Assembly (NCBI RefSeq): GCF_038967635.1
Contig: NZ_CP152413.1
Span: 5,274,001 to 5,338,000 of the forward strand
Reading direction: 5' to 3'
DNA: 64,000 nucleotides
Source of the DNA: Bradyrhizobium sp. B124
GTDB taxonomy: Bacteria; Pseudomonadota; Alphaproteobacteria; Rhizobiales; Xanthobacteraceae
The notes under the pieces were generated by a model, which saw only the letters and a program-made list of their open reading frames with translations, had not been told where the DNA came from and searched no databases. Made by a program: the position numbers and the translations under genes. Position 1 is the first letter of the stretch. Each line of letters starts with the position of its first letter. Of this stretch, positions 52,398 to 61,967 are shown piece after piece.

Positions 52398-52418
52398 GGA
52401 TTAGAATGACCGCAATCC
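52398..52418. promoter_or_regulatory. Candidate LysR operator (GGATT-N11-AATCC)
   Basis: An inverted pair GGATT/AATCC with the T-N11-A core typical of LysR sites. It lies in the 100-base gap between the MFS gene (start 52342) and the LysR gene (start 52443). Confidence 0.5.
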
Positions 52419-52442
52419 AATCATTTGTGACGTGAATTCAAG

Positions 52443-53399
52443 ATGTCCCGAACTGACACCAACCGCTCCGGCGAGATGGACGTGTTCGTCCGCGTCGTCG
52501 ACCTCGGCGGCTTCACGGCTGCGGCAAACAGCCTGCGCCTGACGCCGTCGGGCGTCAGCAAGCTGGTCTCCCGGCTCGAGACGCGGCTCGGCACGCGGCT
52601 GGTCAACCGCACCACCCGCAAGCTGCAACTCACCGAGGAAGGACAGGCCTTCTATCAGCGCGCCCAGCGCATCCTCGCCGACATCGATGAGGCCGAACGC
52701 GAGGCCGCCTCATGCGTGCCGCGCGGCCATCTCACCGTGAACAGCAACATCCCGTTCGGCATGCTGCATGTGATGCCGCTGCTGCCGCGCTTCATGCGCG
52801 AGCATCCCGACATCACGCTCGACATCGTGCTGACCGACACGCTGGTCGATCTGATGCAGGCGCGCGCCGACGTCGCGATCCGGGTCGGCCCGCTCGGCGC
52901 CTCGCGGCTGATCGCACGCAAGCTCGGCACCAGCCGCATGGTGGTGGTCGCCGCGCCCTCCTATCTCGCGCGCTACGGCACGCCGAAGACCCCGGCCGAC
53001 CTCGCCACCCATCGCGGCATCGGCTGGACCTTTCCGCGCAGCATCCGCGGCTGGCCGTTCCGCCGCGCTGAAAAAATCGAAGAGGCGCTGCCGCCGCCGG
53101 TCGCCCGCGTCAGCGACGGCGAAGCCGCGCGCCAGCTCACGCTCGGCGGCATCGGGCTCGGACGGCTGGCGCTATTCCATATCGGTCCCGACATCGAGGC
53201 CGGACGCCTGGTGCCGGTGCTGCAAAATCTCAATCCCGGCGATCGCGAGGACATCCACGCGGTCTATGTCGGCCATGCCGGCCCGCTGCCGGCGCGGGTC
53301 CGCGCCTTCATCGACTTTCTCGCGCAACACATCCGCATCGGCGATCCGGCGCTGCGGCGTGGTGGGGACGGGAAATGGAAAGTCGTAAGTGACAAGTGA
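52443..53399 (+). CDS. LysR-type transcriptional regulator
   Basis: A 318-residue LysR protein of the aldehyde/efflux-linked type. Helix-turn-helix FVRVVDLGGFTAAANSLRLTPSGVSKLVSRLETRLGTRLVNRTTR, then a substrate-binding domain (HLTVNSNIPFGMLHVMPLLPRF, VAAPSYLARYG, LTLGGIGLGRLALFHI). It is divergent from the MFS exporter/aldo-keto reductase genes, with a GGATT-N11-AATCC palindrome between, and probably controls them. The SRPBCC gene begins 7 bases after its stop. Confidence 0.88.
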   Translation: MSRTDTNRSGEMDVFVRVVDLGGFTAAANSLRLTPSGVSKLVSRLETRLGTRLVNRTTRKLQLTEEGQAFYQRAQRILADIDEAEREAASCVPRGHLTVNSNIPFGMLHVMPLLPRFMREHPDITLDIVLTDTLVDLMQARADVAIRVGPLGASRLIARKLGTSRMVVVAAPSYLARYGTPKTPADLATHRGIGWTFPRSIRGWPFRRAEKIEEALPPPVARVSDGEAARQLTLGGIGLGRLALFHIGPDIEAGRLVPVLQNLNPGDREDIHAVYVGHAGPLPARVRAFIDFLAQHIRIGDPALRRGGDGKWKVVSDK

Positions 53400-53406
53400 G
53401 CATTTG

Positions 53407-53895
53407 ATGACGAACGAAACCTCGGTTTTGCAGACTGTCACCGAATCGATCCGGATCGCGGCGCAGCCAATGCAGGTGTGGGACGCGATCATCGATCCCA
53501 AAGCGGGCGAGATATGGCGCAACGCGCATTTCAACACCGATTGGCAGATCGGCGCATCGATCGAGATCGAGGCCGAGATCGGCGCGAAGCGCTATCGCGA
53601 CAAGGGCCGCGTCCTCCGTGTCGAGGCGCCGTCACGGCTCGAATATTCCTATTGGTCGCAGGTCTCCGGCCTGCCGGATGTTCCGCAATCCTATGCAACG
53701 ATCACGATGACGCTCGCAGCTGACGGCAGCGAGACAACGCTGACCGTCACCCAGCAGGTGCCGCCGTCGCCGATTCGGCGCGGGGACGGTTGGGAAATCG
53801 GCGCCGACTCCGGCGCGAAGCATGTCGCGTTCTACTGGCGCATGACGCTGCCGCGCCTGAAGCAGACCGTCGAGCAAGGACGCGCCGCACAATAG
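53407..53895 (+). CDS. SRPBCC (START/AHSA1-like) domain protein
   Basis: A 162-residue SRPBCC protein: SIRIAAQPMQVWDAIIDPKAGEIW at the start (the usual helix-grip beginning), a middle RYRDKGRVLRVEAPSRLEYSYWS strand pair, ITMTLAADGSETTLTVTQQ, and a C-terminal long helix (GAKHVAFYWRMTLPRLKQTVEQG). It offers a hydrophobic ligand cavity; ligand unknown. ATG 53407 lies just after the LysR stop without a strong ribosome-binding site, so translation may be coupled; an in-frame GTG at 53389 overlapping the LysR gene is the alternative. Confidence 0.82.
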   Translation: MTNETSVLQTVTESIRIAAQPMQVWDAIIDPKAGEIWRNAHFNTDWQIGASIEIEAEIGAKRYRDKGRVLRVEAPSRLEYSYWSQVSGLPDVPQSYATITMTLAADGSETTLTVTQQVPPSPIRRGDGWEIGADSGAKHVAFYWRMTLPRLKQTVEQGRAAQ

Positions 53896-53901
53896 CGAAG
53901 G

Positions 53902-54651
53902 CTAGGTCCGTTTCAGCAAAAGGAGCTGCGTAACATAAGGAAACACCACCTCGTCGGAATCACCGAGGCCGGCCTCACGCAGGATGGCGTCGGTCTTGTC
54001 GCGAAGGACCGCCTTTTCGGCGTCGGGAAGATTGGCGACATAGCTCGTCGACACGACGCGTTCATAGACGCCCTGACGCGGCATCCGATGCGGATGGTCC
54101 TGCACGATTTCCTTCTCGAGCGCGAAGCGGGGATCCTGCAAGATCCAGCGCCAGTGCCCGGAGCGTTGCCGCGGTGTGTCTCCCGCGTATTGCTCAATCA
54201 TGACCGACAACGTGTCGACCCATGGTGCGCGGCCATCCCTGTTGTTCCAGACCAGCGCCAGCGTACCGCCGGGACGCAACAGTCGTGCGATCTCGGCGAC
54301 GGACGGCTCGTTGTCGAACCAGTGGAAGGCCTGCGCGCAGGTCACGAGATCGACGCTGCCGGTTTCGAGGCCGATCGCATCGGCGCGGGTGTTGATGACC
54401 TCGATCCCGGCTTCGTTCGCGAGTTTCGCCGACATCTCGGCGACGGGCTCGATCGCGACCAGACGCGCCGTCTCGGACAAATGCGGGAGCAGCAGGCGAG
54501 TGAACTTGCCGGTTCCTGCTCCGAGATCGACGACACAGCGCGCGTCCCTTAGCGGCAGCGCCGCGACGATCTCCGCCGGATAGCTGGGCCGGCCCGCCTC
54601 GTAGGCTGCGACCGCGACACGATAATTCCTGGCCGTGGGGTTCAATGTCAT
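53902..54651 (-). CDS. Class I SAM-dependent methyltransferase
   Basis: A 249-residue methyltransferase. The N-terminal YEAGRPSYPAEIVAAL is characteristic of the UbiE/YafE-like group; the SAM loop is VVDLGAGTGKFTRLLLPHL (about 40-58), followed by VAIEPVAEM, DLVTCAQAFHWFD and LLRPGGTLALVWNNRDG. Substrate unknown; members methylate small molecules. ATG 54651 has AGGAG 8 bases upstream. It is convergent with the SRPBCC gene (6-base gap). Confidence 0.87.
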   Translation of the reverse strand: MTLNPTARNYRVAVAAYEAGRPSYPAEIVAALPLRDARCVVDLGAGTGKFTRLLLPHLSETARLVAIEPVAEMSAKLANEAGIEVINTRADAIGLETGSVDLVTCAQAFHWFDNEPSVAEIARLLRPGGTLALVWNNRDGRAPWVDTLSVMIEQYAGDTPRQRSGHWRWILQDPRFALEKEIVQDHPHRMPRQGVYERVVSTSYVANLPDAEKAVLRDKTDAILREAGLGDSDEVVFPYVTQLLLLKRT

Positions 54652-54778
54652 TGTTGCTTCTCCTGCGAGCCGGGCATCTGCGATGAGATCTGCGGAACGG
54701 TATAAAGCAGCGCTGGCGCAGAACCGGAAGAGCGCGTCGATTCAAAATTCGCTGAGAACCCATCACCTCTGCGGCAGT

Positions 54779-54792
54779 GCCAGGCGCCTGGC
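54779..54792. promoter_or_regulatory. Perfect palindrome GCCAGGCGCCTGGC
   Basis: A 14-base perfect palindrome in the 348-base gap between the methyltransferase gene (start 54651, minus) and the PQQ dehydrogenase gene (start 55000, plus). The gap is more AT-rich than its surroundings downstream of the palindrome, as a promoter region would be. A candidate operator, protein unknown; no gene was seen in the gap. Confidence 0.4.
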
Positions 54793-54999
54793 GTTGCTCC
54801 TTGTCGAACAAAGTGCGCGCAGTTTGAATGATCTTGCTTCGGCAAGAATTGATATCGCAACTTTGCGCGCTTGTGTTGCACCAACGTCGCAGTTCCCGGT
54901 TGCAAGTTACGGTTGATTGAACCACAGTTCTTGAAAGCGGACGCGGTCTGTTGCGCTTGCGCAGGACAAGCCCGGTGCCTCTTCCGCACTGGTGCAGCC

Positions 55000-57375
55000 A
55001 TGCAGCGATCCAGGGCCGTCTTTGTCACGGGTATCGTCTACGCCTTGATCGGTTTGATCCTTGCGGGCGGCGGCATCTGGCTCGCCGCGCTCGGTGGATC
55101 CATCTCCTACATTGTCATCGGCGTCGGCATTCTTGCTACGGCTGCGCTCTTGCTGGCGCAGCGCCATCAGGCACTCTGGCTGTTTGCGATCGTACTGGTC
55201 GGCACGCTGGCATGGGCCGTCTATGAGGTGAAATTCGACTGGTGGCCGCTTGCGGCGCGTGGCGACATCATCTTCCCGATGGCGCTCTGGCTGCTGACCC
55301 CGGTGATCGTTCGCGGACTGCAGCGAAGCGAGCCGGTGTCATACGCACGCGCCACGGCGCCGCTCTGGGTCGGCGTCGTGGCAGCAGCAGTCGTCCTCGT
55401 GACCGGGCTGCTGTCGAGCTATCACGACATCAATGGCACGATTGCGGAAGCCGGTCCTGCCGTGCAGCAAAGCGAAGCCGACCCCCAACCGGATGGCGAT
55501 TGGCGCGCCTATGGACGCACGCAATTCGGACAGCGCTATTCGCCGCTGAAGCAGATCACGCCTGACAATGTCCGCAACCTCAAAGTCGCCTGGACCTTCC
55601 GCACCGGCGACGTGCCGACGCCGGAGGATTCCGGCGAGACCACCTTCGAGGTCACCCCGATCAAGGTGCGCGACACGCTGTATCTCTGCTCGCAGCACCA
55701 GGTGCTGTTTGCGCTCGACGCCAGGACCGGCACCGAGCGCTGGCGATACGACCCCAAGCTTGTGCACAACAAGACGTTCCAGCACATGACCTGCCGCGGC
55801 GTCTCCTATCACGAGACCGCGGCAGGTGCCGTCGACAGCAGCGGCAGTCCCGCGCCGGCCGAATGCCCGCGTCGGATCTTCCTGCCCGTCAACGACGGCC
55901 GCATGATCGCGCTCGATGCCGACAGTGGCAAACTCTGCGATGGCTTTGCCGATCGCGGCATCCTTGACCTGCAGCAGGGGATGGGGATCAAGACCGCCGG
56001 GTTCTTCGAGCCGACCTCGCCGCCGGTCGTCAGCGACAGGATCCTGGTCGTCGCTGCCGCGGTGATCGACAATTACGCGGTCGAAGTGCCTTCGGGCGTG
56101 ATCCGCGGCTTCGATGTCTACACCGGCAAACTGGTCTGGGCTTGGGACTCCGCCGCGGCCGACGAGAACGCGCTGCCGTCGCCGACGCGCCATTACACCA
56201 ACGGCTCGCCGAATTCCTGGATCACGGCCTCGTTCGATCCGAAACTGAATCTGGTCTACATCCCGACCGGCAACAACGGACCCGACATCTGGGGCGGCAA
56301 TCGCGATGCGCTGGTCGAGCGCTATTCCAGCTCCATCGTCGCGCTGGACGTCGACACCGGCAAGCGCGTCTGGTCGTACCAGACCGTGCATCATGATCTC
56401 TGGGACATGGACGTTCCCTCGCAACCGAGCCTCGTCGATGTGGCGACGGCCAAGGGAGTCGTTCCCGCGATCATCCAGCCGACCAAGGTGGGCAACATCT
56501 TCGTGCTCGACCGCAGGACCGGCGAATTGATTGTGCCGGCGCCGGAACGTCCGGTGCCGCAGGGCCCGGCGCCCGGCGACCGCTCCGCACCGACCCAGCC
56601 GTTCTCCGAACTGACATTCCGGCCGGAGGCAAAGCTGACCGGCGCCGACATGTGGGGCGGCACGATCTTCGACCAGCTGCTGTGCCGGATCATGTTCCAC
56701 CGCTTGCGCTACGAGGGCACGTTCACGCCGCCGTCGTTGCAGGGCACGCTGGTCTTCCCGGGCAATCTCGGCATGTTCGAATGGGGCGGCATCGCGGTCG
56801 ATCCTGTGCGGCAGATCGCCATCGCTAATCCGATGTCGCTGCCGTTCGCCTCGAGGCTGATTCCGCGCGGCCCGCAAAATCCTCCCGCGCCGACGGCCGA
56901 GAAGCCGGTCGGCAGCGAGGTCGGGACCCAGCCGATGTACGGCACGCCGTTCGGGGTGGATATCTCGAGCTTCCTGTCGCCGCTGTCTGTGCCGTGCTAC
57001 CGGCCGCCATGGGGCTCGATGGCCGCGATCGATCTCCGGACGATGAAGATCGTCTGGCAGCATCCGAACGGCACGATCAGGGACACCACGCCGCTGCCGC
57101 TTCCGTTCAAGATGGGCGTGCCGATGCTCGGCGGGCCGATCACCACCGCCGGCGGCGTCGCGTTCTACACGGGGACCTATGAGTACACGATCCGCGCCTA
57201 TGACGTGCGCGACGGCAAGGTACTCTGGGAAGATCGCTTGCCTGCCGGCGCCCAATCGACGCCGATGAGCTACGAGGCCGGCGGCAAACAATACGTCGTC
57301 ACCGCGGCCGGCGGCCACGGCTCGTTCGGCACCAAGCGCGGCGACTATGTCATCGCCTACGCGTTGAAGGATTGA
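55000..57375 (+). CDS. Membrane-bound PQQ-dependent dehydrogenase (glucose/quinate/shikimate family)
   Basis: A 791-residue quinoprotein. The first about 150 residues contain five transmembrane helices, as in membrane glucose dehydrogenase; the remaining about 640 form an eight-bladed propeller on the periplasmic side, with DWRAYGRTQFGQRYSPLKQI at its entry, PTGNNGPDIWGGNRD, HHDLWDMDVPSQPSL and the C-terminal GTKRGDYVIAYAL. It oxidises a sugar or hydroxy acid in the periplasm and passes electrons to ubiquinone. ATG 55000 with a weak ribosome-binding site; a 43-codon in-frame extension upstream is not typical. It is followed 33 bases later by an OprB porin gene, which favours a sugar substrate. 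Confidence 0.9.
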   Translation: MQRSRAVFVTGIVYALIGLILAGGGIWLAALGGSISYIVIGVGILATAALLLAQRHQALWLFAIVLVGTLAWAVYEVKFDWWPLAARGDIIFPMALWLLTPVIVRGLQRSEPVSYARATAPLWVGVVAAAVVLVTGLLSSYHDINGTIAEAGPAVQQSEADPQPDGDWRAYGRTQFGQRYSPLKQITPDNVRNLKVAWTFRTGDVPTPEDSGETTFEVTPIKVRDTLYLCSQHQVLFALDARTGTERWRYDPKLVHNKTFQHMTCRGVSYHETAAGAVDSSGSPAPAECPRRIFLPVNDGRMIALDADSGKLCDGFADRGILDLQQGMGIKTAGFFEPTSPPVVSDRILVVAAAVIDNYAVEVPSGVIRGFDVYTGKLVWAWDSAAADENALPSPTRHYTNGSPNSWITASFDPKLNLVYIPTGNNGPDIWGGNRDALVERYSSSIVALDVDTGKRVWSYQTVHHDLWDMDVPSQPSLVDVATAKGVVPAIIQPTKVGNIFVLDRRTGELIVPAPERPVPQGPAPGDRSAPTQPFSELTFRPEAKLTGADMWGGTIFDQLLCRIMFHRLRYEGTFTPPSLQGTLVFPGNLGMFEWGGIAVDPVRQIAIANPMSLPFASRLIPRGPQNPPAPTAEKPVGSEVGTQPMYGTPFGVDISSFLSPLSVPCYRPPWGSMAAIDLRTMKIVWQHPNGTIRDTTPLPLPFKMGVPMLGGPITTAGGVAFYTGTYEYTIRAYDVRDGKVLWEDRLPAGAQSTPMSYEAGGKQYVVTAAGGHGSFGTKRGDYVIAYALKD

Positions 57376-57408
57376 AGTCGTTGAAGCATTGAATCCGGGA
57401 GCGTCGTC

Positions 57409-58785
57409 ATGCCTGCGTCATCCGGCGACCGAACGAAGCATCCGACAGCGTTCTGTCTCTGGCTGGCTCTCGCGGCGATGTTGGTCTGCGCAGGCGGTGA
57501 GGTCGCACGTGCCGCCGATCTGACAACTCCCGTCGCTGCAAGCGGTCCGACAGCCGCACCGGTTCCTGCTCCGATTCCTTGGCTGCTCGGCGATTGGGAC
57601 GGCGCACGAACCCGGCTGTTGAATGCCGGCATCGATTTTCAGTTCGGCTACACCAGCGAGCTCGCCGGCAATGCAACGGGCGGTCAGCGGCAGCAGGTCG
57701 CCTACACCGATCAATGGACCTTCGGCACCACGTTCGACCTTGCGAAGCTCGGTGTCGTGCCCGGCGGCACGATCCAGGTCACATGGACCGACCGCAACGG
57801 CAGCAATCTGAGCGATGACGCGCGCCTCGGCACGCTGCAGCAGGTGCAGGAGCTGTTCGGCCGCGGCCAGACGCTGCGGCTCACGCAATTCTGGTACGAC
57901 CAGAAATTCATCGACGGCCTGGTCGACTGGAAGATCGGACGCATCACCTTCGGCGAGGACTTCGCATCGTTCGCGTGCGACTTCCAGAACCTGACCTTCT
58001 GCGGCGCGCAGCCCGGCAACCTCGTCGGCAACTACATCTACAACTGGCCGGTCAGTCAGTGGGCCACCCGGCTGAAGTTTAACTTGCAAGGCTTCGGCTA
58101 TTTTCAGTTCGGCGTCTATGACGCCAATCCCAATTACCTGAAGGTCTCGCAGTCGGCGCTTCCGGTGTTCTACTCGGGATCCACCGGCCTTCTCATCCCG
58201 GCCGAGGTCGCCTGGCTGCCGAAATTCGGCAATCTGCAGGGCAGCTACAAGTTCGGCGGCTGGTACGACACCTCGACGGCCCCCGACGTGGTCACCGACG
58301 TCAACGGCAACCCGGCCGTGCTCACCGGACAGCCGCTGCTGCAAAGCCGCGGACGTTACGGTGCCTATGTCAGCTTCGTTCAGCAGGTGATCCGCCCATC
58401 GCAAGCCAGCTCCGCCGGCATGCTGAGCCTGTTCTTCAATGCGACTATGGCCGACCGCCGGACCGCCACCACCGATTATCAAATCGCGGGCGGCCTGACC
58501 TATACCGGACCCTTCCAGTTGCGACCCGAGGACGATATCGGATTTGCCGTCGGCACCACCCATGTCAACAGCCGCATCGCCTTGTCGGAAGAGCTGCAGA
58601 ATCTGGCCGGCCTCGGTCCCGTCGCCGTCCAGGGCAATGAATACGTCATGGAACTCTACTACACTTATCGGCCGCTCGCCGGCCTGCAGGTGCGACCGAA
58701 CATCCAGTACGTGATCGACCCCGGCGGCACCAGCAGGAACGCGAACGCACTCGTGTTCGGTCTGAAGACGGTGGCGAATTTCTGA
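57409..58785 (+). CDS. OprB-type carbohydrate porin
   Basis: A 458-residue outer-membrane protein. Signal peptide residues 1-36 (hydrophobic FCLWLALAAMLVCAG, cleavage near ARA-A). The mature protein begins with the OprB pattern WLLGDWDGARTRLLNAGIDFQFGYTSE and is a beta-barrel of alternating aromatic and polar residues; the C-terminus ends FGLKTVANF, with the terminal Phe used for outer-membrane insertion. It lets sugars into the periplasm. GGGAG at 57397-57401 precedes ATG 57409. It is co-transcribed with the PQQ dehydrogenase, to which it probably delivers substrate. Confidence 0.88.
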   Translation: MPASSGDRTKHPTAFCLWLALAAMLVCAGGEVARAADLTTPVAASGPTAAPVPAPIPWLLGDWDGARTRLLNAGIDFQFGYTSELAGNATGGQRQQVAYTDQWTFGTTFDLAKLGVVPGGTIQVTWTDRNGSNLSDDARLGTLQQVQELFGRGQTLRLTQFWYDQKFIDGLVDWKIGRITFGEDFASFACDFQNLTFCGAQPGNLVGNYIYNWPVSQWATRLKFNLQGFGYFQFGVYDANPNYLKVSQSALPVFYSGSTGLLIPAEVAWLPKFGNLQGSYKFGGWYDTSTAPDVVTDVNGNPAVLTGQPLLQSRGRYGAYVSFVQQVIRPSQASSAGMLSLFFNATMADRRTATTDYQIAGGLTYTGPFQLRPEDDIGFAVGTTHVNSRIALSEELQNLAGLGPVAVQGNEYVMELYYTYRPLAGLQVRPNIQYVIDPGGTSRNANALVFGLKTVANF

Positions 58786-58906
58786 CACCGCGCATGACAC
58801 CGTTGTCATTCGCTGGATCGTGAACTTTGCGGCGTCCGAAAGGGTTGGCAAGACCGGCCAAAGCCGCTAAAGGTCCGCCCCCTTTCACAGACAATCCGAG
58901 CATGAC

Positions 58907-60226
58907 ATGACGAGCGCCCCGCCCGCCGTCTCGATTGGCGTCGATTTTGGTACCAGCAACACCGTGGTCGCGCTGTCCGATGCCGACGGCCGCGTCGAGG
59001 CGATCCGCTTCGACCATGGCGGCCGCACGCATAGCGTCTATGTCTCCGCGCTGTGCTTCTGGGAGGACCGGCCGGGCGCCGGCCTGCATCCGCGCGCCGA
59101 GGGCGGCCCGTGGGCGATCGAGCAATTCCTCGAGGGCCGGACGATCCATCGCTTCATCCAGTCGTTCAAGACCTTCGCGGCGAGCTCGGCGTTCAACACC
59201 ACCCAGATCTTCCGGCAGCGCTACAAGTTCGAGGATTTGCTCGCGGCGTTCCTGCGCACGCTGACCCGCCATGCCGGCGAAGGCTTCGACTTGGGCGCAC
59301 CGACCATCATGGTCGGCCGCCCGGTGAAGTTTGCCGGCGGCAATCCCAATGACGAGCTCGCGATGCAGCGCTACCGCGCCGCGTTCGAGCGGCTCGGCGC
59401 CGGCCACGCGCGCTATGTCTACGAGCCGGTCGGCGCGGCGTTCTCCTTCGCGCGCAGCCTCGATCACGATGCGACGGTGCTGGTCGCCGATTTCGGCGGC
59501 GGCACCAGCGACTTCTCCGTGATGCGCTTCTCGCGCAAGGGCGGCGTGCTGCGCGCCGAGCCGCTGGGACATTCCGGCATCGGTATCGCCGGCGACACCT
59601 TCGACTACCGCATCGTCGACCACATCGTCTCGCCGCGGCTCGGCAAGGGCACCAACTACCGCTCGTTCGACAAGGTGCTGCCGATCCCCAATCACTATTA
59701 TTCGAGCCTCGCGCGCTGGCATCAACTCGCGATGATGCGAGGCAATGGCGATTTGCGCGAATTGCAGCAGCTCGCGCGCACCGCGATCGATCCGGCGCCG
59801 CTGCACGATTTCATCACCATCGTCGACCACGATCTCGGCTTCGCGCTGTACCGCGCCGTATCCGACACCAAGGTCGCGCTGTCGAGCCGCGACCGGGTCG
59901 AGTTCCGCTTTGCCCGGCAAGGCATCGATATCGGCGCGACCGTGACGCGCGACGATTTCGAATCCTGGATCGCCGACGACATCGAACGGCTCGGTGCGAC
60001 GGTGGACGAGGCGCTGGCGAAATCCGGCATCACCGCGCGCGACGTGGAGAAGGTGTTCCTGACGGGCGGCACCTCGTTCGTGCCGGCGGTGCAGCGCCTG
60101 TTTGCCGAGCGTTTCGGCGAAGCGCGGCTGACCTCGGCGGACCAGTTCGAATCGATCGCCTATGGTCTCGCCTTGATCGGCCATACGCCTGATCCGGACC
60201 GTTGGACCTTCGCCGAAGCTGCGTGA
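58907..60226 (+). CDS. yegD: Hsp70-family protein, YegD-like
   Basis: A 439-residue actin-like ATPase: phosphate-1 loop GVDFGTSNTVVAL (about 11-23), phosphate-2 motif VLVADFGGGTSDFS, and VFLTGGTSFVPAVQRL near the C-terminus. It has the nucleotide-binding domain of Hsp70 but no substrate-binding lid, and about the length of E. coli YegD. Likely a chaperone-like or regulatory ATPase; the partner is unknown. Monocistronic. Confidence 0.87.
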   Translation: MTSAPPAVSIGVDFGTSNTVVALSDADGRVEAIRFDHGGRTHSVYVSALCFWEDRPGAGLHPRAEGGPWAIEQFLEGRTIHRFIQSFKTFAASSAFNTTQIFRQRYKFEDLLAAFLRTLTRHAGEGFDLGAPTIMVGRPVKFAGGNPNDELAMQRYRAAFERLGAGHARYVYEPVGAAFSFARSLDHDATVLVADFGGGTSDFSVMRFSRKGGVLRAEPLGHSGIGIAGDTFDYRIVDHIVSPRLGKGTNYRSFDKVLPIPNHYYSSLARWHQLAMMRGNGDLRELQQLARTAIDPAPLHDFITIVDHDLGFALYRAVSDTKVALSSRDRVEFRFARQGIDIGATVTRDDFESWIADDIERLGATVDEALAKSGITARDVEKVFLTGGTSFVPAVQRLFAERFGEARLTSADQFESIAYGLALIGHTPDPDRWTFAEAA

Positions 60227-60362
60227 CGTTCGCGTCGCGCCTTGATCCCGGCCAAATACGCGGCTAAATCAGTTCAACATCAATTCGAGAGGATGCCGAC
60301 AGCCATGGATTTCATCCGGACCGCAACGCCCATCAGCCTTGCCCACCGGGATATCCATCGCC

Positions 60363-61952
60363 ATGCCTGCATCGATCACGCTCTCAAATCTGACCCTGTC
60401 CGCGCCTGACGGCCGGGTTCTCCTTTCCAACATCGATCTGAACTTCGGACCCGAACGGACCGGCCTTGTCGGCCGTAACGGCGTCGGCAAGACGACGCTG
60501 CTCGGCCTGATCGCAGGCGCGCACGCGCCGCAATCCGGCACGGTCTCGGTTCACGGACGCGTCGCGACGCTGCATCAGACGGTTCAGCTGAAGCCGGACG
60601 AAGGCGTCGTCGACCTGTTCGGCGCCCGCCGTGCGCTGGCTGCGTTGCGCCGCGCCGAACAGGGCCTTGCGAGCACTGAAGAGCTTGCGGATATCGACTG
60701 GACGCTCGACACCCGCATCGCATCCGCGCTCGCGGGTGTCGGACTGAACGATGTGCTCGACGCCCCGCTGGCGACGCTATCCGGCGGACAGGCCACCAGG
60801 GCGCGCCTCGCCGCACTGACCTTCGCGCAACCTGACTTTCTGTTGCTGGATGAACCCACCAACAATCTCGACCGCGCGGGACGCCAGGCGGTGATCGACC
60901 TGCTCGCGGACTGGCGGCATGGCGCCATCATCGTCAGCCACGACCGCGAGCTGCTCGAGACCATGGATGCGATCGTCGAACTGACCTCGCTGGAGGCCCG
61001 ACGCTACGGCGGCAATTGGAGCCAGTACCGTGCGCGCAAGGCCATCGAGCTGTCGGCAGCACGACACGATCTGGCCGATGCCGAAAGGCGCGTCGCCGAG
61101 ATCGACCGCAAGGCAAGGGAGACGTTTGAACGGCAGGCGCGCAAGGACGGCGCCGGCGCGAGGAAGCGCGCCAAGGGCGATCTGCCGCGCATCGCCGCCG
61201 GGCTGCGCAAGGATCGCAGCGAGGACACCGGCGGCGAGAATGCCCGCCTCGCCGAGCGGCGGCGGACGCAAGCGCTCGACTTGGCCACCGCAGCGCGCCA
61301 GCGCATCGAGGTGCTGCAACCGTTCTCAGTGCAACTGCCGTCGACCAATCTGCCTGCGAGCCGGATGGTGCTGCGGATCGAAGGTGCCGATGCCGGCTAC
61401 ACTGCGGAGGCGCCGATCCTGCGCGATCTCACCTTCTCCATGTCGGGCCCGGAACGCGTCGCGATCACAGGCCCCAACGGCGCCGGCAAGACGACGCTGC
61501 TCAAGCTCGTCAGCGGCGATCTGATCGCGGCGCGCGGCACCGTCGAGGTAATGACCCGCTTTGCGATGTTCGATCAGGCGGTCAGCCTGCTCGATGCGAA
61601 TGCTTCGATCCTGGATAATTTCCGGCGCATCAATCCGGATGCGAGCGAGAACGCCTGTCGTGCCGCGCTGGCGCGTTTCATGTTTCGCGCCGATGCCGCG
61701 CTACAGACCGTCTCCAGCCTCAGCGGCGGCCAGCTGCTCCGCGTCGGCCTCGCCAGCGTGCTGGGCGGCCCAACGCCGCCGCCGCTCCTGATCCTGGACG
61801 AACCGACCAATCACCTCGACATCGAATCGATGGAAGCGGTCGAGGCCGGACTGCGCGCCTATGACGGCGCGCTGCTGGTGGTCAGCCACGATGAAGCCTT
61901 CCTCGAGGCCATCGCGATCACCCGCAGATTGGATCTCGCTGAGTGGAGATGA
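60363..61952 (+). CDS. ABC-F family ATPase
   Basis: A 529-residue protein of two fused ABC ATPase domains and no membrane part. Walker A: GRNGVGKTT (about 39) and GPNGAGKTT (about 373); signatures LSGGQATR and LSGGQLLR; Walker B LLLDEPTNNLD and LILDEPTNHLD. The linker (about 220-320) is long, charged and helical (RKARETFERQARKDGAGARKRAKG), the ABC-F interdomain arm that reaches into the ribosome. It may be a translation factor or confer antibiotic protection; sequence alone does not say which. ATG 60363 lacks a strong ribosome-binding site. A short overlapping frame starts upstream at 60293. Confidence 0.88.
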   Translation: MPASITLSNLTLSAPDGRVLLSNIDLNFGPERTGLVGRNGVGKTTLLGLIAGAHAPQSGTVSVHGRVATLHQTVQLKPDEGVVDLFGARRALAALRRAEQGLASTEELADIDWTLDTRIASALAGVGLNDVLDAPLATLSGGQATRARLAALTFAQPDFLLLDEPTNNLDRAGRQAVIDLLADWRHGAIIVSHDRELLETMDAIVELTSLEARRYGGNWSQYRARKAIELSAARHDLADAERRVAEIDRKARETFERQARKDGAGARKRAKGDLPRIAAGLRKDRSEDTGGENARLAERRRTQALDLATAARQRIEVLQPFSVQLPSTNLPASRMVLRIEGADAGYTAEAPILRDLTFSMSGPERVAITGPNGAGKTTLLKLVSGDLIAARGTVEVMTRFAMFDQAVSLLDANASILDNFRRINPDASENACRAALARFMFRADAALQTVSSLSGGQLLRVGLASVLGGPTPPPLLILDEPTNHLDIESMEAVEAGLRAYDGALLVVSHDEAFLEAIAITRRLDLAEWR

Positions 61953-61967
61953 TGGTGCAGAAAGTGA

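Noticed and set aside
55339..57318. A 659-codon minus-strand frame opposite the PQQ dehydrogenase.
   Set aside because: A shadow of the dehydrogenase; no ribosome-binding site and no recognisable protein.
58646..60184. A 512-codon minus-strand frame opposite the YegD-like gene.
   Set aside because: A shadow of the Hsp70-family gene, which has all its phosphate motifs.
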